In this document: positions 37,462 to 50,024 of the stretch, one piece after another | Numbering within the stretch: position 1 is the stretch's first letter | Layout: the number at the start of each line of letters is the position of its first letter | Assembly (NCBI GenBank): GCA_011316305.1 | Contig: SAUG01000012.1 | Coordinates: forward strand, 620,001 to 684,000 | Direction of reading: 5' to 3' | Origin: Rusavskia elegans | Taxonomy: Eukaryota; Ascomycota; Lecanoromycetes; Teloschistales; Teloschistaceae | Length of the DNA: 64,000 nt | Made by a program: the position numbers and the translations under genes | The notes under the pieces: generated by a model | The model's input: only the letters and a program-made list of their open reading frames with translations | Databases searched by the model: none | What the model was told of the DNA's origin: nothing

Positions 37462-38080
37462 ATCAGCGAATACTAAAATGGATTTTTAAATTAGACCGGC
37501 TAACAGCCATTTCAATCTAAATAATCCAAAAATCTAAATAATCTAAAAATCTAAAAAATAGATTTTCGATAGATTAGAACTCTAATAGTATCTATAGTAC
37601 GAATATCTATTTAGTAAACAGCCTAAAAGAGAATCTATATATAAGTTAAAAATAAACCTATATAATCTAACTTAAAAATAAGATTTAACGGTCGCCGCTA
37701 AAAGCGGGAATAACGGAAATCGAATATCTATTTAATAAACTACGCTAGACCTAATCTAATTAGATTCTAGTAAAGAAATCTAATATTTCCGATCTAGACG
37801 AAGCAAGTCTAGCGGTATATATAGGCGTATATAGACCTATTAACTAAAAAGGACTTAAATAAATTTAAAATCGAATCTCTAAATCTTTTCAGCCGGTTTT
37901 AGCCGTTTTAGCCGCTTAGCCGTTTCAGCTGTCTTAGCCGCGCAGCTACGCCGCTTCGGGTATACCCGAAACCGGCTAATAAGCCGCTTATAAGCCGCTT
38001 TTAGCTATACCGACTGAGAACCGGCTGAGACGGCTAAAATAGCTGAAACCGATTTTAAGCCGGTTTTAGAAAATGCTGAT
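37462..38080. mobile_element. 619-bp insertion with imperfect inverted ends and GC-rich foldbacks
   Basis: This sequence is present in element A and absent from the same place in element B (near 62530). It begins ATCAGCGAATACTAAAATGG, and the reverse complement of its end begins ATCAGCATTTTCTAAAACCG, so the ends are imperfect inverted repeats. The right half is rich in AGCCG/CGGCT motifs on both strands and contains the perfect 16-bp palindrome TTCGGGTATACCCGAA at 37955-37970. It has no coding capacity. A non-autonomous DNA transposon (MITE-like or foldback) is most likely. I could not define the target duplication. Confidence 0.65.
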
Positions 38081-38879
38081 ATTTTAAAACTTCGAATTTA
38101 ATTTATTTAAAGATGTTAAAGTATATCCGGTATTCTATATATTTCTTTTAAAACTAGTTAACTCCGGCACGCTATTATAATAGATATTTAATTTCGAAAT
38201 ATAGAAAAAAAATATCTTTATAGTTAAAAAAATCCTATAATAAAAAGGTTAGAATTATTTAATTAAATAGAAAGGTTAGTCTACTTTAGAAAATATTTAG
38301 AAATCTAAAAAATATTTAGTAAACTACTAGAAAACTTTATAGCAGTTTTATTAAAAAGAGCTAAAAAAGTTATCGACTAGCTAAAATCGCTAGATAGAAT
38401 AATCTATTCGGAAGTTATATCGATAAAAGAATTTAAATTAATAGACGAAAATAAATCTATAGGATTCTCTTTTTATTTTAATATTTCGATATTTTATAGC
38501 TTTCTATCAATTATAATATACTGCTTTTTTTTAATATAATCTAATTAACGAAGTAGATATTACTACTTTATATATACTTTATATAATTCCTTTTTTAACT
38601 TTTTATATTTATTTTTGAAACGATATTAACGCGTAGTATCTAGTAGAATAAAAATATAAAAATAAATTTATCCTATATAACTAATATACCTTTCGGAACT
38701 TTTATTAATATAATAGAATTTCTTTTATAAAAAATAATTCCGATAAAAATATATAATATACCGATATCTATTAATAGAACTTTTTTATAATAATTATTTA
38801 TCGATAATCTTTTTCTTTTATTTATAAAAAAGAAGAACGGAAGGTTTTTTAGAATAAAAAATTTAAAGAAAAAACCTAG

Positions 38880-39370
38880 TATTATAAATACGAGCGACGT
38901 AATTTAGATAATATAATAGTATTTAATATATTACCCAATTTTCTATTACGCCTCGATAGATAGAAATATATAGGATAGTCTAAATATTAATACTAAAAAG
39001 TATTTTAGTAGTTTTAGTAAATAAATATTATAAATACTTTAATTTTAGTAGTTTTAGTAGATAAATACTATAAGTATCTTGATTTTAGTAGTATTAGTAA
39101 ATATATACTCTGAAATAGAGCTATTTTAGTTATTTTAGTTAATAAATAATCTAAATAGTAGAAGATTTTATTATTTATATAAATTTCGAACTCGACGCCT
39201 TTATAGTTTATATTTATTTTATTAGTTATTACTATATACTATTCTAGTCATTAAATTGATTTATTTTTATATTAATTTAAATAATTACTCGTTATATCTT
39301 CGTTTACAGATATACTAATAAATTCAACCAATCCGTAAAAATACCAGATCTTCCAGATAATTCTATAATA
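38880..39370 (+). repeat. 3' LTR of element A
   Basis: This is a 491-bp copy of the 5' LTR, more heavily RIP-mutated near its start. It is followed directly by the target duplication TAGAA. Confidence 0.93.
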
Positions 39371-39375
39371 TAGAA

Positions 39376-40204
39376 GTTTATAGAAATATATAAACTCGTC
39401 TATTTTAGCCGAAATCCAGCCGACGATTATATTAATTAATTAAATTTTATTTTCGATCTTTTTTTTATAATTAAATAATTATTACTATTAATATCTAATA
39501 TAATATATACCGTATTCCATTATTTATCGTTTTATTTATCGTAGTATATAAACGTAATTATAGTATATATTAATCGGATTAATAATATATTCAAATAATA
39601 TAATAAACTATATTAAAACGTTAAGAGGTATTCTAATATATAAAAATATTACGAAACCGATCTATAGAAATTTAAAAAAGATAAAAAGTAATAGAATCAA
39701 ATAAAAAAAGAAATCCGCTAGTATAATAGTAAAAGTAATACTTTAAAATAATCTTTTCTAAATAGTCTAGCTAATATTATATCGATATAATTATAAATTT
39801 AAAATTAATATTAAAATTTTCCAAAATATCCGTCGCTATTAAAAAGGTTTCGATAATCTAATTTTAAAAATATTATTTATTAGATTATATCGCGAAATCT
39901 TTGAAAATATTACTATAGAAATAATTAATTCGGCTAGAGTTATTAAAATATAGAATACGACGTTAACGATATTATCAAATTCTATAAAAGTATATATTAT
40001 TATTTATTTAATAAAAAAATATATTATTTTATTATATTACTATTTATATACGAATATCTTTTTATTATTTTAATATTGATTTAATAGTAATTTACGTTAA
40101 ACGAATTACTATTTAAAATAAAAAATTTTAGTTTATTAAAAATCTAATAAAAAATTTAGAAATATAATTAAAAGATAATAAATTAATTAATAATCGAATA
40201 TTAT
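39376..40204. repeat. Unassigned RIP-mutated sequence between elements A and E
   Basis: This AT-rich sequence shows no LTR or coding motif that I can place. It probably belongs to an older element into which A, E or both inserted. Confidence 0.4.
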
Positions 40205-40209
40205 ATAAT

Positions 40210-40450
40210 TGTTAAAATGGATATATTTCCAAAACAGTATACGATTATAGACCAGACGAGAAATATATAATAGAACTAATTTTCATTCTAGAAAAACTGA
40301 GATATAATCTAATAATAAAAGAAAAGAAAAAAGTAGAAAAAAATCGAAATTCGACGCGCTAGCGACGCTTTAGCGACTAGGCGGCAAGCTTTATTTCTAA
40401 ACGTTTTAATTATATTTCTAGAATTTATATAACGCGTCTACTATTTTATA
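40210..40450 (-). repeat. Left LTR of element E
   Basis: This 241-bp sequence starts TGTTAAAATGGATATATTTC and contains CGCTAGCGACG...TAGCGACTA near 40360-40380. It is intact and serves as the empty-site reference for the B insertion in the right LTR (TCTAA followed by TAATAAAAG here). Confidence 0.88.
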
Positions 40451-40513
40451 ATAACTTGTTTTTAAATAATACTGTCTTTAATATTATATAATATTTATTT
40501 ATATAATTATAGT

Positions 40514-40943
40514 GGCCTGGTGGCGCAGTGGTAACACTGCGTGACCTGGAGGCCCAACGGATCCGCGCTCTATCTCGGAGTTAGCGGAGTTAATCCAGCG
40601 GGTCGAGGGTTCGAATCCTTCGAAGGCTAATCTAATACTTGAGTTTTTTCTATCGACTAAGTCGATTTTTATAGAATTTAAAATATAGAGAACCTAGATA
40701 GTAGATCGTCTCGGCCTAGCTCGATCGATTTGATTTAATTAAGTTAATTAATAAAGTTAAATAGATTACGGTTTCCCTCTGGATTTTAGTCCAGATCTAG
40801 CTTTTTCGGGAATTCTTAATTCGAGTTCTCGATAAAATACTTGAATACTAAATAATTACGTAATCTGATCGGTTTAACGCCTCTAGCGTTAGAATCGTAA
40901 AAGACTAAAATTAAAATTCGAATGATTAATCGCATAAATTTTA
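40514..40943 (+). mobile_element. SINE-like element, copy 2
   Basis: The head reads GGCCTGGTGGCGCAGTGGTA and the B-box region GAGGGTTCGAATCCTTCG. The body is shared with the other copies and ends ATGATTAATCGCATAAATTT. A perfect 14-bp target duplication, TATATAATTATAGT, is found at 40500-40513 and 40944-40957. It is inserted 63 bp inside the left LTR boundary of element E. Confidence 0.92.
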
Positions 40944-40957
40944 TATATAATTATAGT

Positions 40958-43869
40958 ATTTATTAGATAAATCTATTACCTTTATAGTTAACTATAAAAA
41001 TTAAAAAGGATAAAAAAATTATTTTTTAGCTATTATTATATTTAGTTTCCTTTTATATATAATTATACTTTAGTTATATAAATATATACTAGAATAAATC
41101 TAAAAAGAAAAGATATTACTATAAATCGAATATAGATTTTCTAATTAATAAAATATAATCGTAATTACGATTAGAAATATTAACTACTATACTATAATAC
41201 TATTAAATAAACGATATAATATTATTTTAGCTAATATTTTCGAAAGAATATTTGATATTAATAGATATAGATAAAGTTTACGTATTTATATATATATAGC
41301 TTATAAATAATATTAGATAAAAGTTCTAATAAATATAATTAAACCCGAATCTAATATAAATATTTAAAGATTCTAAATAGTAAATAAATATTCGGAAAGA
41401 TACGGTTCCGACGTTTTAATAATAATATAATAGTACTTTATTTAATAGAAATTCTGATTTTTTATATTTTATTTATTTAAATAGATTTTCGCTATTTATA
41501 TAACTTTTAAATATTTATATATATAGATTCATCTTCCCTATTATATTTCAGATATTTATATTTTATAACTGGCGATTATAATAATATAAATTATTTATAT
41601 TTTTATCTTCGAATATTTAAAAAACTATTTTACTAATATTTATTTTAAATATAAAAAAAAATAGAAAAAATCTATTTAATTATAAAATAGTATAATCTTT
41701 TTTAATATATTAGTTTAAAGCTAACTATAATAGATACTTTATTTTTTCGATTCGAATATAAAGTAAATAATAAATATTTACCGGTTTATAGTTTAAAATA
41801 AAAAAAAAACTATTTTTTAATAACTATAAATTTATAAAAAAACTTATTTTAAATATTATAAATATTATTAAATAAATTTCTATTTTTAATACGATATTAT
41901 AAAATCTTATATAGATATTTATAACTTTTAACTATTTCGCGATAATATTAGATTCTATCTTTAAACGTTTAAATATATATAAATACGCTAACTAAAATCT
42001 ATATTAAAAAAATAAAACTATATAAACTAAATTAACTATTTTAAAATATAAATCTTATAAATATAAAATATAGCGGGCCGCTATTATTTTTTTTTTTTTT
42101 TTATAAAATTTCGGCTTTTTTTTATATTTATTATTTCTATTTATCTTTTATTATAAAAATTCTATCCCGTCGGTAGTATATAAACTTTTATCTTTTAAAA
42201 TAGATATTACTAGTATTTTAGCGGTAGTATAAATATTTAATATAATATCCCGTTTTACTACTATATTATATTTATTTTTCGGTCTAAAACCTTTAGATAT
42301 AATTTAATAATCTTTTATATAAAATAGCTAATTACTAATATATTACTTTAAAATCGGATAATATTCTATAAATTATAGTATTTTCTATTATAGAAAAATA
42401 TAAATTCTATCCGTTTTCGGCTAGTACTATTTATTAGATTTTAGATAATAGACTAGATAAATCTATTTCGATATATATATCGATTTTAGAATATCTAATA
42501 CCGATAATTAAATAATCTATATCTAGTATCGAAATTTCTTCGCGTAAATTAATATTTCTTTTATTTCTTTAGTTATTTCCGAAGCCGATACGACCTTTTA
42601 ATAGACTATTTTATATATTTGATAACTATAATAATTAAAAGTTTTATCGAATGACCTTTTTATATACTATTAAATAGAAGAATAATATATATTTATTTCC
42701 GATAGTTCTATTAGAATTTCTATTAACTTTTTTATCTATTATTCTATTATAGTTTCTTTTAACTTTCTCGCGTATAATTTCGAAAGCGCCGAAAATATCT
42801 GGATTTTAATTTCTAGAAGTTAAAACTACCGGTACTCTAGCTTTTTAAATAATTTTTTTACTAAACAATCTAATATTTTTTAATACTTTTAATTCTATTT
42901 ATAAATTTCCGTAAACTTTTTTTTAATAGTATTAAAATAGATTTTTTCTCCGGCGTTATTTCCTATATCTATTATAAAATAAAAAAATTGTCTAAAATAG
43001 AAATATATAGTAAAGTTAGATTAATTATATTAATATAAATATATAAAAACTAGAATATATAAATTATATAATAGTAAATAAAATCTTTAGTATTATATAT
43101 TCTATAAAATAATTTTAAAAATTTTATTATCTATAAATCTATTTCCAGATATATATATTATATATATATTCTATAAACGTTTAACGTCTATAATTATAGT
43201 TTATTTTTATTAAATTCTATTTTTTTTATAGTTTTTTATTAGGGGATTATTCTAATTATATATTTTAATAAATTTTTAAATATTTTTAAAATCATTTTAT
43301 AGTTACTAGGAATTATATTCCTTTAGCTAACTAGTTTATTTTATTAGATATTTAGCTTTTAGCTTCTCGTCTTTTTTAAATTTTATAAATCTTTTATCTA
43401 AAATAGCTTCTATCTTTTATTTCTTTTTATTATTAATAAAATCCAGTAATAAATACTTTAATAGTTCGCTATTCTAGCGGTAGTAGAACTTTTCTAATAA
43501 AAATATATTAAAGGTATTATAGATTTTTAATCTAATTAAAAAAACTATTAGTAAATTTAAAAATAATCTTTTTCGATTATTTAAACTTTAGATTCTTTAT
43601 AGATAATAATATTAAATTATTAACTTTATAGTCTATTAGTTAATATTTTTATAATAATATTTAATCTAATTTATTTAAAATTTATTTCAGTTTATATATA
43701 TCGATTTATATATTTTTTATAAATTTACGACTTTTTTTTTTACTACTAGTATTTTCGTATTTACTATTTTCTTTTCTATAGCGTTATCTTTAATATCTTC
43801 GAATATTATATCTAGGTTATAATCTATAAACGCTTCGAAAAGGAATATTTTTAGAATATTATATTTACT
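40958..43869 (-). pseudogene. Element E internal region, distal to integrase
   Basis: This is RIP-mutated sequence of element E between the SINE copies. I cannot identify a domain. It may hold the 3' part of pol, an extra ORF, or an unrecognised insertion. Confidence 0.35.
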
Positions 43870-43881
43870 ATTATTATTAAT

Positions 43882-44326
43882 GACCTGGGTGGCGCAAATG
43901 GCCTGGGTGGCGCAGTGGCAACGCTGCGTGACCTGGAGGCCCGGCGGATCCAGCGCTCTTCGGAGTTAACGGAGTTAATCCGATAGGTCGGGGGTTCGAA
44001 TCCCTCGAAGGCCAATTCTAATACTTGAGTTTTTTCTATCGATAAAGTCGGTTTTATATAGAGTTTTTATACAGAGAGCTTATATAGTAGATTATCTTAG
44101 TTTAAAATAGCTGATTCGATCGAAGAAAATTAAATTAATTAAAGTTAAATAGATTACGATTTCCCTCTAGGTTTTAGTCCAAATCTAGTTCCTTCGGAAA
44201 TCTTTAATTCGAATTTTCGGTAAAATACTTGAGTACCAAATAATTACGTAATCTGATCGGTTTAACGCCTCTAGCGGTAGAATCGGGAAAGACTAAAATC
44301 AAAATCCGAATGATTAATCGCATATA
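43882..44326 (+). mobile_element. SINE-like element, copy 3 (duplicated 5' start)
   Basis: This is the least mutated copy. The head reads GGCCTGGGTGGCGCAGTGGC and the B-box region GGGGGTTCGAATCCCTCG; the acceptor-like ends GGCCT and AGGCCA pair. An extra 18-bp partial head (GACCTGGGTGGCGCAAAT) precedes it. The target duplication ATTATTATTAAT is at 43870-43881 and 44327-44338 and encloses the extra piece, so that piece was part of the inserted copy. Confidence 0.92.
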
Positions 44327-44338
44327 ATTATTATTAAT

Positions 44339-47300
44339 AAATTTAGCTAATAATTGAAATTTAATCTAATTTTCTATTTTTTATAAATATATATTTTTAG
44401 ATAATATTCTAGTTATTAATTCTATTATTTAGTTTATCTATCTATTTAGAAATAGATTATAGTATTTAAAAAACGTTTAATCTTTAGATAATAGTAGACT
44501 TCCGACTAGAATTTATTTATAAATAGCGAATTTCTATCGCTAATAGTTCTATTAGAAATAGATCCTTTATATTAAAGTTTATTAATAATAAATTCTATAA
44601 AATTCTTCGTATTAATTACTTTATAATAAGAGATATACCTCGCTATTTTAGTAAATCGATTAACGGCTATAAATACTAAATCTACTACGTTTCGAGAATA
44701 TTAAATAGATAGTAATCTAGTAATAAAATCTATCGCTATTTCTTTTTATAACTATATAGAATATAGAAGATTTTAAAGCTTTTTATATAGTTTATATCTA
44801 TAGATTTTAGTTTATTAATAGATATTAGATATTTCTATATATTTTCTAATATATTTAGATAGGTTCGGCTAGCTATAACTATATCGAATAAGTAATAATA
44901 TTTACTAATATCTAAAATATCTAACTATAAAATGATTATAGTATTTTACTAGAAACTTTATATATAGTATTTTATCTTCGGAAATATATAAGAATTTTTT
45001 ATAAAAAAGAAAACTAGTTCTTATTTCTATATTCTATAGTTCGGCTTTTTTTTTAATTTATATTAAATAGTCTATAAACGTTTCTAAATATCGGCGTTTC
45101 GACTTTAAAACTATATAAATATATCGCGTATACTAGAAATTACTTTACTATAAACTATTTTATTAATAGCAGTCTTTTATATTATTTAATATAAAATTTC
45201 TAGCCTATAGTATATATTTTAAATAATAGAGTTTATTCCGTTATTATATTTTTTATCGAAAATAGTTATTACTAATCTATTACTACTATATCGGCGGGCT
45301 ATTATATCCGAAAATAATTTCAATATATAAAATATATCGCGTCCTTTAATAAATAATAAAAGATTAATTCTATTATTTTTAGAATTTTTAGATTTTATAA
45401 AAGATTTTCTAGACTCTCTAATTATACGTCTATATAAAACGTAATTAATTCGAATTCTTTATATAGTAAATAGTTCGCTACTAGATTTATAGCTAATAAA
45501 ATTGAATTTCTATTAAAATATAAATAATATTATTTAGATTTAAAAATTAATATCTTTATAATCCGACCTTTTAAAAGACGAATTAGCTAGATAAGTCTTT
45601 TCTAAATAATAGAAAATATCAAAATCTATAATAGCTATTTTACTAATCTAGTAATATTATTAAATATTAAATTTTTTAACTTTTATAAAACTCTAAAGAT
45701 TATTATAATCTATCTAGACTTTTACTATATATTTCGCGCCTTTAAAATAATATTTCTATTATTTGAAAATTTTAATAATAATAAAAAGTTCGGTATTATA
45801 TATTTTATAGTTATATTTAATAGAAATTATATTCTTCGACTAGAATATAACTAGACGCTAGCGACTAATTTTTTAGATTAAAATATAATCCTAGTTAACT
45901 CGATTCAATAATATTAGTTTCGATATAGATTTCTTTTTTTAAATTAAAGTACTATAATATTCCGACGGTATTAAAAGTATCTTTTAGTTTTTTAAAAGTC
46001 TTTTAAATTCCGATAATTTAATAAAACGATTCCGACTTCTTTTCGGCTATATTTTCTATAAATAAATTTATTAGAAATATTATAATACGAGAATATTAGT
46101 AAATAAAACGCCGGTAAAAATTTATAATTTTTAAAAAAATCTATATTTCCCGGTAAATTTTCGGAACCGGCTATTTTTTAATAGTTACTATTTATTTTAA
46201 ATCTATCGAAATACTTTTAGTAGATATAATAAAATCTAAAAACTCTATACTTTTAATATTAAAAATATATTTCTTAAAATTAAAATATAGCTGTATATTA
46301 TCAAGTATTCGAGAGATTAATCTAATATATTTCTAGTATTTTTTTTCCGATTTAAAAAAAATTAGAATATTATTAAAGTAGACTATATAGTAAATTTTAA
46401 CTAATTTTTCTAAAACTCTATTAATATAGATTTAAAACGTTATAGATATATTATTAAAATCGAAAAGTATAATAAAATATTTAAAATATCTATATTTTAT
46501 ACGAAATACGTCTTTCTATTTATTATTTTTTTTAAACCTAAATTAATAGTATATATCTTTAATATTATATTTAGAAAAGTACTTTATTTCTAATAATCGA
46601 TCTAAGATTTTAGAAATAAAAAATAAAAGATAACGGTTTTTAATTATTATTTTATTATAATCTCTTTAATCGATATATATACGAAAACTACTATCTTTTT
46701 TTAATATAAAAAAAATTAAAACTTTTATAAAAGACGTTAAATAATAGATCTAGTCTTTTTATAGAATATTATCTAGATAATTTTATAATTTATTAAATTT
46801 ATATTTAGATAGACGATAAATCAGGCTATATAGCGGATTTTATCTATCTAATTTAATTATATAATCTATTATTCTAAACGGTAGTAAAAAATATATTAAA
46901 TATATATTATAAACTTCGATTTCTTTATATATAGATTCCGGAATCGACAGTTCGGGCTTTTATATATTTTCGTCTTTATTTTTGTCGACGTCGTTAGTTT
47001 CCGTTTATATAGTAGTATCGTTATTAGATCTTGTATATACGGCGGTAATCGATATTATATTTATTACTATATATTTCTCGGCCTATAATATATAAATAAA
47101 GACTATCGGTAAATTAATACTAAGGTAAATTAATTGTTTTATTTCTATCTAGTTATTTTATATCGTTTTATTATAAATAGAAAATCGTTATTATTTTAAT
47201 TTTAGGTCTATAATTATATATATCTAATATAATACTGATATATCTAAAAAAAAATACTATATTTATTAGTCGTATCTAAAATATAATATTATAGTATATA

Positions 47301-47789
47301 TATTTTCTAACGGTTTTAACCATCTATTATTATTTAATTTAAATTATATATTTTATAATAGATAGCTGACTAATTTCTAATCTATTAAAAATAGAATCTT
47401 TCGGTTTTTTAAATAAATTCTAAATTATATTAAATAACTAAAGATTAAAAAATAACGTTAATTTAAAAATCTAGATCAAGAAATATTTTAGTTCAACTAT
47501 ACCCTTTTACTAGTAATTCGATAAATACTTTTATTAGAAAATCGTTTTTTACTTTAATTTATTTATTCTAGACTATTATTAAAGCTATAACTAGCCTTTT
47601 TTTTAACTAATTAATATTACCGGAATTATCATTTATTATATTAATAGTAGACTTTTTGAAAAATCTATTACTATTACTATAAAAGTTATTAGAGTTCCGA
47701 TTATTTTAATTTTAGTTCTAGTTTTAAAGATAACATTTAGACTAATAATCTATACTATTATAAGTAAAATATTTACTAAATTTATTATT
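44339..47789 (-). pseudogene. pol remnant of element E (integrase, RNase H, RT)
   Basis: The minus-strand reading shows a reverse transcriptase remnant at about 46.3-46.9 kb with YFNN replacing the catalytic YxDD. The lower coordinates should hold RNase H and then integrase by the Ty3/gypsy order. All frames are full of stops. Confidence 0.65.
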
Positions 47790-47804
47790 CTATTTATATT
47801 TTCT

Positions 47805-48232
47805 TATATATACGATTAATTATTCGGATTTTTTGATTTTAGTCTTTTACGAAATCAACGCTAATGACGCTAATTCGATCAGATTACGTAATTATTTAGT
47901 ATTCAAGTATTTTACTAAAAACTCGAATTAAAGACTCCCGAAGGAGCTAGATCTAGACTAAAACCCAGAGGGAAACCGTAATCTATTTAATATTAATTAA
48001 CTTAATTTCCTTCGATTAATCGAGTTAGGCCGAGACGATCTATTATCTAGTCTTTCTATATTTTTAAAACTCTATAAAAATCGACTAGGATCGATAGAAA
48101 AAACTTAAATATTAGGTTAGTTTTCGAAGGATTCGAACCTTCGACCCGTCGGATTAATTCCGTTAACTCCGAAGAGCGCTGGATCCGCCGGGCCTCCAGG
48201 TTACGCAGCGTTACTACTGCGCCACCCAGGCC
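47805..48232 (-). mobile_element. SINE-like element, copy 4 (inverted)
   Basis: On the minus strand the head starts at 48232 (GGCCTGGGTGGCGCAGTAGT) and the body ends near 47811 with ATTAATCGTATA. A perfect 15-bp target duplication, CTATTTATATTTTCT, is found at 47790-47804 and 48233-48247. It lies in the opposite orientation to the other three copies. Confidence 0.92.
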
Positions 48233-48247
48233 CTATTTATATTTTCT

Positions 48248-49598
48248 AAAGTTATTATTACTAATATTAAAATTATATCTTCTATTAATATTATTTTAAT
48301 CGTTTTACGATTAGTTTTTTCGGTTCCGATTTTTAAATCCTTAAAGATTTCTTTTATTATACGGAGGTAGATAAAATCTATTAGTAGAAAAGTTTTACTA
48401 CTAACCCGGTATCGTTTTATCTATATTTTTTTTCTATCGGATAGTTTAAATTACCTATTTATTATAGCCGAAATTTTTTAATTTTATATTTTAAACGCGT
48501 ATAGTACGCTATAACTCCGGATAAATTTTTTTTAAAAAAAAATTAAACGCTATTTTTCCGATAAAAGAAATAACTAGATTTCTAATAATATAAAGAAATT
48601 ATAGAATTCTAGAATATTTTAATCTTTATTTTAGATTATATAAAAATACTTTATAATAATATCTAGTAAATAAGATTTAGAATTAGTAGTAAAATTTAAA
48701 AGAAAGTCTATAAATTTATTCTATAATATACTATTAAAAATATTTTTATTAATAAAAAATTTCTTTTTTTCGAATTAATAATTTAATTTTTAACTTTTAA
48801 TAAAGTTCTAGATCTATCGAATTTAATCTATATAAATAGATAAAACGTCGGATTTATAAAATTAATTTCTATAGAATTCGATCTATTTAGAATATTTTTT
48901 AAAAATTATTTTATTGCTGTACTTTTTAGACTTTTTAATTAGAAATTTTAATAAAATTTAAAGCGTTCGCGAAAATCTAATAGCTAGTTTAAAGAAAAGT
49001 TAATTATTATCTAAAATATAGTTCGGATCTATTATATAAAAAGTTTCTATTTTATAATATATTTTTTAAAAGGTCCTTTTTTTCGCTACTATTTAAATTT
49101 CTAAAGTTCGAAGCTTTTTATTATTATTAGTATTATTACTATTATTTTTATTATTAATAGTATTATTATTATTATTAGGTGGCTAAACGAGATTAGAATT
49201 TCTAAAAGTAAAAATTTTTAAAAAAAATATTTCTATTAGACTATAACTAATTATTAGACGGTTATTATTAATAGATTTAGCCGCCGGAAATAGTATAGTT
49301 TTCCGATATACTAGTAATAAAATTATTATAAAGTTTCGATTAGATTTTCCAGATAATAGAAAACGATCTAAAGTTTTTTTCGTCGGGTATTTTTAATATA
49401 AAAAGATTATATTTATTAGATTAATTTATAATATCTATAATCCGCGGTTTAATAGTATTAATATTAGTTTAAAATAGTTTTATCTAAAATATTTTACTAT
49501 AGCGATAACTACTATAAATACTACGTATCGATATTAATATAACTATACTATAAATATCATATACTAAACTAAAAATATTTAAATTAATAAATTAAAAC
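48248..49598 (-). pseudogene. 5' part of element E (gag side)
   Basis: This RIP-mutated sequence lies between SINE copy 4 and the right LTR. By orientation it should be the leader and gag of element E. No zinc knuckle could be read with confidence. Confidence 0.4.
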
Positions 49599-49701
49599 TA
49601 TTAAAATCGATATATTTTTAAAATAGTATATAATTATAGACTGGACGAAAAGTATATTATAGTACTAATTTATATTCTAAAAAGATTAGAATATAGTCTA
49701 G
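49599..49701 (-). repeat. Right LTR of element E, first fragment
   Basis: This fragment is homologous to 40210-40312. It breaks at TCTAG, the target duplication of element B, and resumes at 63806. Confidence 0.88.
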
Positions 49702-49809
49702 TATTATAATTTTAGATTGAATTCTACGCCAAATCTAGTATTTAATAATAAAACCTTTGATATATATTAAATATTTAGAAATTGTTTACTAATTAGTATT
49801 ACTTAGTAC

Positions 49810-50024
49810 TGTAATGGTCAAGGTTCTGAACCATTCGAACGGTTTAAAGGGTTATAGAATATATATCTAGATTATATAGTTATATACGAATTCGAATACT
49901 AACTAATCCGGTTATTAATTATAAAAGCGGGTATAGGAACGAGTATAGATCTAGCGTAGAGATACTTATATATATAAATACCTTATTCCTCTATAGTTAT
50001 AGAAAATCAGCTTAGAATTCTATA
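49810..50024 (+). repeat. 5' LTR of element C
   Basis: This 215-bp LTR starts TGTAATGGTCAAGG. Every difference from the 3' copy that I can align is a transition, as expected from RIP. Confidence 0.94.

Larger units (their letters stand above)
31694..39370 (+). mobile_element. Ty3/gypsy LTR retrotransposon A (dead, complete)
   Basis: Two 491-bp LTRs (31694-32184 and 38880-39370) flank the body. The 5-bp target duplication TAGAA is present on both sides (31689-31693 and 39371-39375). The left LTR still starts TG; the right starts TA and both now end TA, as RIP of TG and CA would give. In order on the plus strand are a gag zinc-knuckle remnant at about 33064-33107, reverse transcriptase (a degraded DYxxLN block at 35302-35322 and YFNN in place of YxDD at 35604-35618), then RNase H and integrase remnants to about 37.4 kb. 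The element is interrupted by a SINE (34000-34421) and a 619-bp insertion (37462-38080). Its coding part matches element B, so the two are one family. Confidence 0.93.

Noticed and set aside
43900..44014. Functional tRNA gene at the SINE head
   Set aside because: A-box and B-box are present, but the same head recurs four times with an identical 300-bp tail and target duplications. A normal anticodon arm could not be drawn, so it is the promoter head of a SINE.
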